Assembly (NCBI GenBank): GCA_032622095.1
Contig: CP136061.1
Coordinates: forward strand, 55,191,762-55,255,761
Direction: 5' to 3'
DNA: 64,000 bases
Source: Siphonodentalium dalli
Lineage: Eukaryota; Mollusca; Scaphopoda; Gadilida; Siphonodentaliidae
Made by a program: the position numbers and the translations under genes. This document shows positions 57,589 through 64,000 of this stretch, one piece after another (within the stretch, counting starts at the first letter, position 1; every line of letters begins with the position of its first letter). Below the pieces are notes generated by a model that searched no databases, was not told the origin of the DNA, and worked only from the letters and a program-made list of their open reading frames with translations.

Positions 57589-57829
57589 CCATTCCATGAC
57601 TGGAGTTTCCTGAAATTTTGCGAAAACGCTGTGCCAACTTATTCTCTTATATATGAGAGTCTAGCTCCCATAGGGAGCCTCGCATATATAAGAGAATACA
57701 TTGGCCTAACAATATTTATTGTCACCTTGTAAGTCAGTGCATTCTGTTATATATGCGAGGCTCCTTATTGGAGACTCGCGTATATAGGATCTTTAATGTT
57801 GCACCAGCGCGACTCCAGTCTTGAAAGGG
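57589..57829. mobile_element. TTAA-type MITE (family B)
   Basis: TTAA (57585-57588)/CCATTCCATGACTGGAGTTT to ACTCCAGTCTTGAAAGGG/TTAA (57830-57833); two palindromic modules and the TTTAATGTTGCACCAGCGC signature. Confidence 0.85.
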
Positions 57830-58022
57830 TTAAAATTGAGAACAGTCACTTCTCGCTGTTTGGTATTAGGGAGAAGTGGACAGTTATTAGGGAGAAGAAA
57901 CAATGGCTGAAATTCAATTTACACCCCAATATCACCCTTCTCTGATCCAATAAGTATTATGCAACACAAGAGCCCATGTATAAAACAATTATAGTGAGTA
58001 AGAACACCATTATACTCATTAA

Positions 58023-58412
58023 CCCTTTACCCAACAGAACGGCCCTGTGCCAATGCATTCTCTTATATATGCGAGTCGACCATAGGTCGCCTCGCATATA
58101 TAAGAGAATGCATTGGCTTAACACATTAAAAATTATAAAATTGTTAAAGAATGTAAGAAAAAATGGTAAAAAGTGTTAAAAAAAGATTTTTTTTAGGCCA
58201 ATGCATTCTCTTATATATGCGAGGCGACCTATGGTCGACTCGCATATATAAGAGAATGCATTGGCACAGGGCATAACTAACTATCACAATGTGGTCAAGG
58301 AGCCGGTTCCAATGATATCCATATTTGTATGGTTCTATTGAGACAGACCGAAGATATTTTAGGCTGTTGAAGCTTTATTTGGCCGGTTTTGGCCGGTTTG
58401 TTGGGTAAAGGG
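58023..58412. mobile_element. TTAA-type MITE (family G), complete
   Basis: TTAA/CCCTTTACCCAACAGAACGG to TGTTGGGTAAAGGG/TTAA, 390 bp. Two palindromic modules (58048-58118 and 58196-58269) are separated by a TTAAAAATTATAAAATTGTT tract; GGCCGGTTTTGGCCGGTTT precedes the right end. Confidence 0.88.
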
Positions 58413-58584
58413 TTAACACGTTGATTGTCAACTATGAGTTATCTCGTACTATTTGCATGTAATTGAATGGGAGCCAGCCCTCAACATGCTAACTGTATAC
58501 TTTAAATATGACGTTGGGACATATGAATACTGGTATACATGAGAGAGAAGTCACTTCTCCCTGAAACAAAAATAGGGAGAAGCG

Positions 58585-58954
58585 CAAGCCTGAATTTAGT
58601 GTGTCTGAAATTTGCAGAATGAGGTCCCCAGAGGGTGAATTTAGTGATGCTACAACACACAGCAGGCTAGCATAACCAAATTCCCCCTCTGGGGACCTCA
58701 TTCCTTTTAGGCCTCATCTTCTGGGAAGTATCTATAGTCTCAAATTAACATTATTTTATTAACTTTTTCCTATCTGTTCAGTTTCTATATCTCCTAATTT
58801 GCAGAAGATAAAATGTATAATCGAGGTGACTAATGGGTGAACATCACCAACTTCAACTGGGGAACTTAGGTGTGCGATAGCATCACTAAATTCACCCTCT
58901 GGGGACCTCATTCTGCAAATGAGTCAAAATGACAGAACATTATTTCAAGGCTTG
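58585..58954. mobile_element. hAT-like MITE (family D)
   Basis: CAAGCCTGAATTTAGTGTGT to TATTTCAAGGCTTG. The left hairpin is complete; the right one has lost its left arm. No matching 8-bp flanks. Confidence 0.78.
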
Positions 58955-58959
58955 TCTCC

Positions 58960-59775
58960 CATGACATCCTCTCGACTGGTCCCTGTGTGAGGGGAAGAAA
59001 TTTGATCACCTCAGCGCCACCTTAAGATCAACATAACAACCAGGATGTCGGGATTGTCAAGATTTTACAGAGAATTGAGGCCATCACTACGTGGGATTAA
59101 CACCCTGCATTGGCTTATCTCAATTACCAGCATACAATATGGACTTAGAAGTGTTGACAGTGGTTGAACAAGACCTCCCAATTGGGCAATTCATTTACAC
59201 AGTCAATACCTCAATCATCCTAACAGGGTGTCCATGTCGTGTTGTTTGCTCAGAGAACATAAATAATGACGACACTCACAAGAAGATCTTGTAGTTATTA
59301 CACCGGTTTTAATTTTCTTGACTAACTAGACAGGTGCACCCAAGAAAACGGGTAGCGGAAGGGGGGGTGGGAATGGTAATTAGAAATACACATCCCGGTA
59401 TATCAGCTAAAAGAAGTTTGTTAACTCTATCAGTGTGAAGTCCGATTAGATCATCCATGGACCATACTTGTCGAAAATTGAGAAGATTTCAGATTAAGCA
59501 ACACTGTCAAGCTGAATGAAATGAGAAGGGGATCAGATTCAGAACAAGTTATTTTGTCATAGTTACATGTACCTAACAGATTTTCAGCAACATGTTTGCA
59601 CTTTCTTTGCATGACTTGATTGATGGCTCAAGCAATTCTGATAGACGGTGAGTGTAGCACATGTAGTATAGCCAGCCTAATTACTAAGCCTAATGCAGCT
59701 GCCTAATGCCTTAAGATTCGACAAGAATCACCGAATTGATTATCGTAATGATTCTCGGGAAACTTTTCCATTTTC
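58960..59775. other. No gene recognised
   Basis: Unique-looking DNA. A 67-residue frame at 59091-59294 (+) has no recognisable motif. A G-run lies near 59360. Confidence 0.4.
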
Positions 59776-59779
59776 AGTG

Positions 59780-60075
59780 CTTTATGACTAACTTGATTCG
59801 ACCAAAATTATGCATGTTTCAAAAACATTTCTATGTAAAAAAAAGGGGGATAACTCCACTAAACAAAAGTCAAACATACCTCATTATTGCAGGTGCACAG
59901 GTTCCCATATGTTAATATCTGTAACAAGTTTAATAAAAATTGACTGGAAAATGTAGGAATATAAGCTCGGACAAAATTGAATCCAAGTCGGATGACAGAT
60001 GTACTGACAAGGTGATTCCATTATAGCTACCCCCATAACTTTGTTGCGGTGGGTATGATATACATACTGTACATC
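59780..60075. repeat. GGGATAACTCC repeat with terminal hairpin
   Basis: GGGGGATAACTCCACTAAAC, TTGCAGGTGCACAGGTTCCC and AAAGCTCGGAC-like phrases as in 62110-62670; ends with a hairpin GCTACCCCCATAAC ... GCGGTGGGTATG. Confidence 0.7.
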
Positions 60076-60096
60076 ACAAATAAGCACCAATATTTC

Positions 60097-60860
60097 CAAC
60101 GAGACCATTGCTAGGGCATGACAAAATATGCCCATGATAATTTCAACACAGGGCCATAATGAGTAATTCACATGCCAAATTTTTAAACAAACAGATAACT
60201 ATACATGTAACTAAACTACTAAATCAATCACACGACAACCAAAATAATCAACAAATTATAAGTCAACAAGGATTTTAACTCAGGTTAAAATAGGCGGACA
60301 GAACCCAAATTCAATGTGACCTGTATTTTGATATGAGTAATCCATATACCAAATTTGAAAACAATCAGATAAATAAAACTAAAGTTATCACCCAGAAATA
60401 ATCGGTAAATTCCAAGTCAACAAGTACCATAACTCCGACAAAAAAGGGCGGACCGAATCCAAATTCGAACTTGACCTGTATTGTCATGTGGCTAATCTAC
60501 ATAAACAATTTGCAAACAGTCAGATAACTATAACTAAAGTTATCATCCGGCAACCAAAATAATCGGCAAATCTAAGTTGACTCCAGAAAAAATTTGAAAA
60601 AAAAGGAAACGAAAATTGAGTATAAACTCCAACAAACAGGGCCATAACTCTGGTGAAAATTGGCAGACGGAACCCGAATTCGAACTTGACCTGTATTTTG
60701 TGCTGGTAAACCCACATACCAAATTTCATTCCATTTAGATCAGACTTACTAAAGTTATGAAATGGAAAGAAGAAAAAAAGGAATGGACAGATGGATGGAC
60801 AGACGGACGAACCAATAACATAATTCGATCCGTTGTTTTCAAAACTAGTATATAAAAAGT
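60097..60860. repeat. Dispersed repeat J, long copy with GGAC tail
   Basis: GAGACCATTGCTAGGGCATG, then three or four units with CCATAACTCC, GGCGGACCGAATCCAAATTC and AACTTGACCTGTATT; tail GGACAGATGGATGGACAGAC; end GTTTTCAAAACTAGTATAT. Long frames on the - strand here are repeat translations. Confidence 0.75.
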
Positions 60861-60864
60861 GAGA

Positions 60865-61635
60865 AGCATACAGGTATTTGGACCCCAAGAGTAATATTTT
60901 AGCAGTTCTTTGCTTGTGTTGAGCCGGACCATAATCAGTGGGCACTTCCTTGGCCCAAGATGTTTTGATAGGCCAAATTATATTAAATCAGTAATTTACA
61001 CATTCAAATTTGTGAAAATAATATACACCATTTCATGCATTTCGGAGAGGAATCATGTATATCAACCCAATTCACTAATTTATCCATGAATTTTTTTTAT
61101 TTATTACATTTTTCTAATATTTTTCAGTCAAAGATAAAACTTTCTATATTCAAAAAATTGATGTAACATTTATCAAAGTTATCAGTTTCTATGAAGAAAT
61201 GTATAATTACTATTATAAATTGAGTCATAAAATAACAATGTATAAAATATTATTCATGGGACATTTAAGGTATAAGAATGGGTATGCACTGGCTCAGTAG
61301 TGAATAGTGTTCAAACGATTGGGTGTTTTCAGAAGTCGACAGGAGAAGTCGACTGCAAGTCGATTAGTCGAACCCCATCTCCCGATGACATGATTGACAA
61401 CGGAACATCAATGTTTGAAAACTGTTATGGGTCATTCTTTCGTGACGTGTGTGACATTTAGAGCATTTTCTGACTAGTTTCTCCTATGTAATTTGAGAAT
61501 TCTGCCAATTCAATGATCGGGTGATACCTTATTTTAATAGTCATACATGTAGTCCCGCCTATGCCTCATGCAAATATCTGTACCCAGCGATTAAGGGCAA
61601 ATTAATAGGAGCGGGAAGTTTGGTCGTTACGTAGA
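60865..61635. other. No gene recognised
   Basis: AT-rich DNA; a short inverted pair GAAGTCGACAGGAG/AGTCGACTGC near 61335. No family identified. Confidence 0.4.
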
Positions 61636-61642
61636 TATATAA

Positions 61643-61672
61643 CCCTTTACTCCATCAATGTTGGGTAAAGGG
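61643..61672. mobile_element. 30-bp remnant of family G termini
   Basis: CCCTTTACTCCATCAATG directly followed by TTGGGTAAAGGG/TTAA. These are two family G ends with almost nothing between; the left TTAA has become ATAA. Confidence 0.55.
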
Positions 61673-61676
61673 TTAA

Positions 61677-62105
61677 CAGGATCATTACCAGAATACTATT
61701 ATCAATGCTATTTAACATGTTGAAACTAGAACCTAGTTTTTATCATGTAGGCCCCTTTTGAGATTCAGCAGCAAGATAAATGTCCCATTGTTCATACTGG
61801 TTCCAATAATCAATTATCTCGCAATTTTGCATCGATCAAGTCTGGTGATTGATGTGCATTTACATATACAGAAATGCATATATTTATATATATGATACAA
61901 CCTCGACACCTATCACTGACTAATCAACATCAGTCATCAGTGGGTGGGATTGAGAAGGGGAAATTGCACAATAATAATGACAGTTTTTATATAGCGCTTA
62001 ACCAATTATAACCATGTATAACTAGAGGAGTGACTGTCCCAATGGGACTTAAGGATACCCCCCCCCACCTGTGTCAGTAAACATTTAGTTAAAATAATAA
62101 AATAA
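61677..62105. other. No gene recognised
   Basis: AT-rich DNA with a C-run near 62058 and TTTATATAGCGC near 61986. No feature supported. Confidence 0.4.
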
Positions 62106-62109
62106 CAGT

Positions 62110-62670
62110 TCCCATTGCAGGTGCACAACCCTAACCCTAATCTTAAACCTATTGACCGAAAAATGTGGGAATAAAAGCTTGGACAAAATTATGCATGTTG
62201 CGAAAATGTTAAGTCGAAAAAGGGGAATAACTCCACACAAAAAGTCGGACAGACGTCATAATCGCAGGTGCACAGGTTCCCATGATACTAAATATCAGTG
62301 CCAAGATTAAAAAACATTGACCTAAAAATGTAGGAATAAAAGCTCGGACAAAATTATGCATGTTGCAAAAAAAATTCTAAGTAAAAAAATGGAGATAACT
62401 CCACCAAAAAATGTCGGACAGACGTCATAATCGCAGGTGCACAGGTTCCCATGGTACTAAATATCTGTGCCGGACAAAATTATACATGTTGCAAACATTT
62501 TCTAAGTCGAAAGGGGGGATAACTCCACCCAAAAAAAGTCCGACAGACGTCATAATCGCAGGTGCACAGGTTCCCATGGTGGTTCATGTCTGTGCCAAGT
62601 TTCACGAGAAAAATTTGTGTCCACGGACGGACGGACGAGCCGATTCCAGTATAATTGGGGGTATAATTAA
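62110..62670. repeat. GGGATAACTCC repeat, three or more tandem units, GGAC tail
   Basis: Units of about 130-160 bp with GTCGGACAGACGTCATAATC, GCAGGTGCACAGGTTCCCAT and AAGCTCGGACAAAATTATGC; tail CCACGGACGGACGGACGAG, then GTATAATTGGGGGTATAATT. Confidence 0.8.
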
Positions 62671-62739
62671 TTGTTCTAAGATCTATGCTAATTACAATTG
62701 TTACCCTGATGAGCCTTAACACTCAGTAACCATCTACTG

Positions 62740-63080
62740 CTCCCCGGGGACAGGGGGAGGTACATCCACAATGTGGCTAGTATACTAACAAGATCTGTCA
62801 CTGCTCATAATCAGGTACCCTTTTCAACGCATGGGTGATACGAAACAGACACAGTACGAGCGACCTTGCTCAAGGGTCCCAACTTGGCACGAAATTTGAG
62901 TAGGGTACTGTTCAACAATTGCACGCCGATCAATTCGGCCAAGCCACTGCTCAGACTGCTGTGTGAAACTCACATTAGACCAGTGACAGGCTGCGAATTC
63001 CTCTAGCTGTGTTGACAGCGAAGACAAGTCAAGCCTGACAGCTAACCACTGGCCCACGGAGCTCAACATTGTCAATGGGG
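62740..63080. repeat. Old dispersed repeat, possibly SINE-like, copy 2
   Basis: Parallels 16625-16920 (GGTACCCTTTTCAACGCATG, GAGCGACCTTGCTCAAGGGT, CCAACTTGGCACG) and ends with AACCACTGGCCCACGGAGCT, reminiscent of an inverted tRNA-like head. Confidence 0.4.
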
Positions 63081-63222
63081 AAGATGGGGTCGTTGTAACG
63101 TTTTAAACAGAAATGCTCACTGTGTGCACTTACATGTATGTATACAGAAATGCATACCAGTCTCGGACGTCGCGATATTGAAATGTTGCCGGAAATAGGC
63201 CACAATTGTCGTCTACTTCAAT

Positions 63223-63498
63223 TTGAATGTATTTTCTTCTGATACTGGCATTAATTTCTTTTATGACAAGGATGAAACAGTGATTGATCAGTCATTGGCT
63301 GCATATCAATTTAGTATTAAACTGGGATTAAAAGAACTGCATCGTTGTTTGATTGATGAGCGAAAGAAACTGAACTTACAAAAAATATCAACATGCGTGC
63401 ATTGGTTTATTTTGGTCCACACGGTACAAGTTGATCAAAATTTGCTAATGATTGACCGGTTTAAACATAGCTGGCCTTGCGACCTAAATCGCGCTTGA
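63223..63498 (+). CDS. Unrecognised 91-residue reading frame
   Basis: MNVFSSDTGINFFYDKDETV start; mixed composition without low complexity, unlike most frames in this window, and not inside a recognised repeat. I know no family for it. No splice or promoter context was established, so it may be chance or an exon of an unrelated gene. Confidence 0.18.
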   Translation: MNVFSSDTGINFFYDKDETVIDQSLAAYQFSIKLGLKELHRCLIDERKKLNLQKISTCVHWFILVHTVQVDQNLLMIDRFKHSWPCDLNRA

Positions 63499-63656
63499 TT
63501 GTTTATCCACACAGCAACGGCGCAGAAATTTCAATCGTGATGATTGGCTACCTGACCAAGCGTGAGGTGTCTTGGTTGGGAAGCCAGAGTTCAAGTCATA
63601 TCTGCCTGAATGTTGAAACATCTGGTTTTAACTGTATGTAGTCTGTATTTACAATA

Positions 63657-63690
63657 TACTAGCAGGGTTACCCTGTGTTGCCCAGGTTAA
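63657..63690 (-). mobile_element. Helitron-like 3' end on the - strand
   Basis: Read on the - strand it ends GGGCAACACAGGGTAACCCT, then GCTAG before a T. This resembles the 3' end CACTGGGTACCCCAGCTAG of the element at 21062-21878. The body would extend to higher coordinates and is interrupted by a family A MITE. Confidence 0.45.
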
Positions 63691-64000
63691 AGTGATGTGA
63701 AACCCTCTGTGGATATTTGGTGGGAATAGAGAATACTCTTGCTCTCAAAGTGTTACACGTATTCTCATAAATTGTATATCCAAATGGCATCACAAAACAT
63801 GATTCTTGGAATATAAGTAGTGGCTCACCTTGTCAGGTCGGAGCGATTATCATTTTGTTTATCGCGTTTAATCCGTCCCACCAATAAAGAAGTAATTATT
63901 TATTTAAAACTGTGTATACTTCAGATGTTATATCATGAATCATGAACATCATAAACACATTAGTTCGAAAAAATAAAAGACGACAATTGTGTTTTACATA
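63691..64000 (-). mobile_element. TTAA-flanked MITE (family A), inverted, at window edge
   Basis: TTAA (63687-63690)/AGTGATGTGAAACCCTCTGT, then AGAGAATACTCTTGCTC, as in inverted family A. The far end is not clearly visible before the window stops. Confidence 0.65.

Noticed and set aside
60520-60945. 141-residue frame on the - strand
   Set aside because: Translation of the GGAC tract and tandem units of repeat J (Ser/Val/Cys/Pro runs).
62980-63065. Possible tRNA-like head in the old repeat
   Set aside because: AACCACTGGCCCACGGAGCT recalls a tRNA-derived SINE, but no cloverleaf or A/B boxes could be traced.

Overview
The window is eukaryotic nuclear DNA: AT-rich, intron-bearing and filled with transposon debris. 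I read it as a marine invertebrate, most likely a mollusc or another lophotrochozoan. The hints are dispersed repeats with TGACCTTGACC-type motifs, GGAC-rich repeat tails and a SINE-like fragment with an AATC tail, all familiar from such genomes. This placement is an inference with modest confidence. I found no rRNA, tRNA or CRISPR locus and nothing prokaryotic.

Two protein genes are well supported. The first (1119-2915, + strand) is an intact 598-residue piggyBac-type transposase inside a complete element (448-6247) with matching 12-bp terminal inverted repeats and TTAA on both sides. The second is a ten-exon serine/threonine kinase gene on the - strand (29186 down to 6466 or 6445), which I identify as an STK33 orthologue. 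Its exons were assembled from splice sites with consistent phases, and the kinase domain keeps all catalytic motifs. A third coding piece is a probable first exon of a THAP zinc-finger protein (53848-54062, + strand). It lies in a segment of about 1.9 kb that interrupts a dispersed repeat, so it may belong to a transposon.

Layout: 1-447, end of a hAT-like MITE. 448-6247, piggyBac element with a hAT-like MITE inserted 14 bp after the transposase stop codon and a long right arm without a convincing gene. 6445-29186, the kinase gene, its introns loaded with MITEs, a 2.7-kb hAT-like element, a Helitron-like element and a 2.9-kb minisatellite of a 58-bp unit. 29.2-35.5 kb, dispersed repeats. 35.6-37.6 kb, a 26-bp satellite interrupted by a MITE. 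37.6-64 kb, no convincing gene except the THAP exon, but many nested TTAA-flanked MITEs, fold-back elements and GGAC-tailed repeats.

The main theme is TTAA-targeted, piggyBac-like nonautonomous elements. Several families have different CCCTTT... ends, yet three of them carry the same internal palindromic module. They nest inside each other and inside the satellite exactly at TTAA sites. The most unusual single observation is that the 58-bp minisatellite in the kinase intron looks derived from the 3' splice-site region of the neighbouring exon 9. All repeat families were recognised by comparing copies within this window, so superfamily names rest on terminal motifs and target-site duplications, not on database matches.
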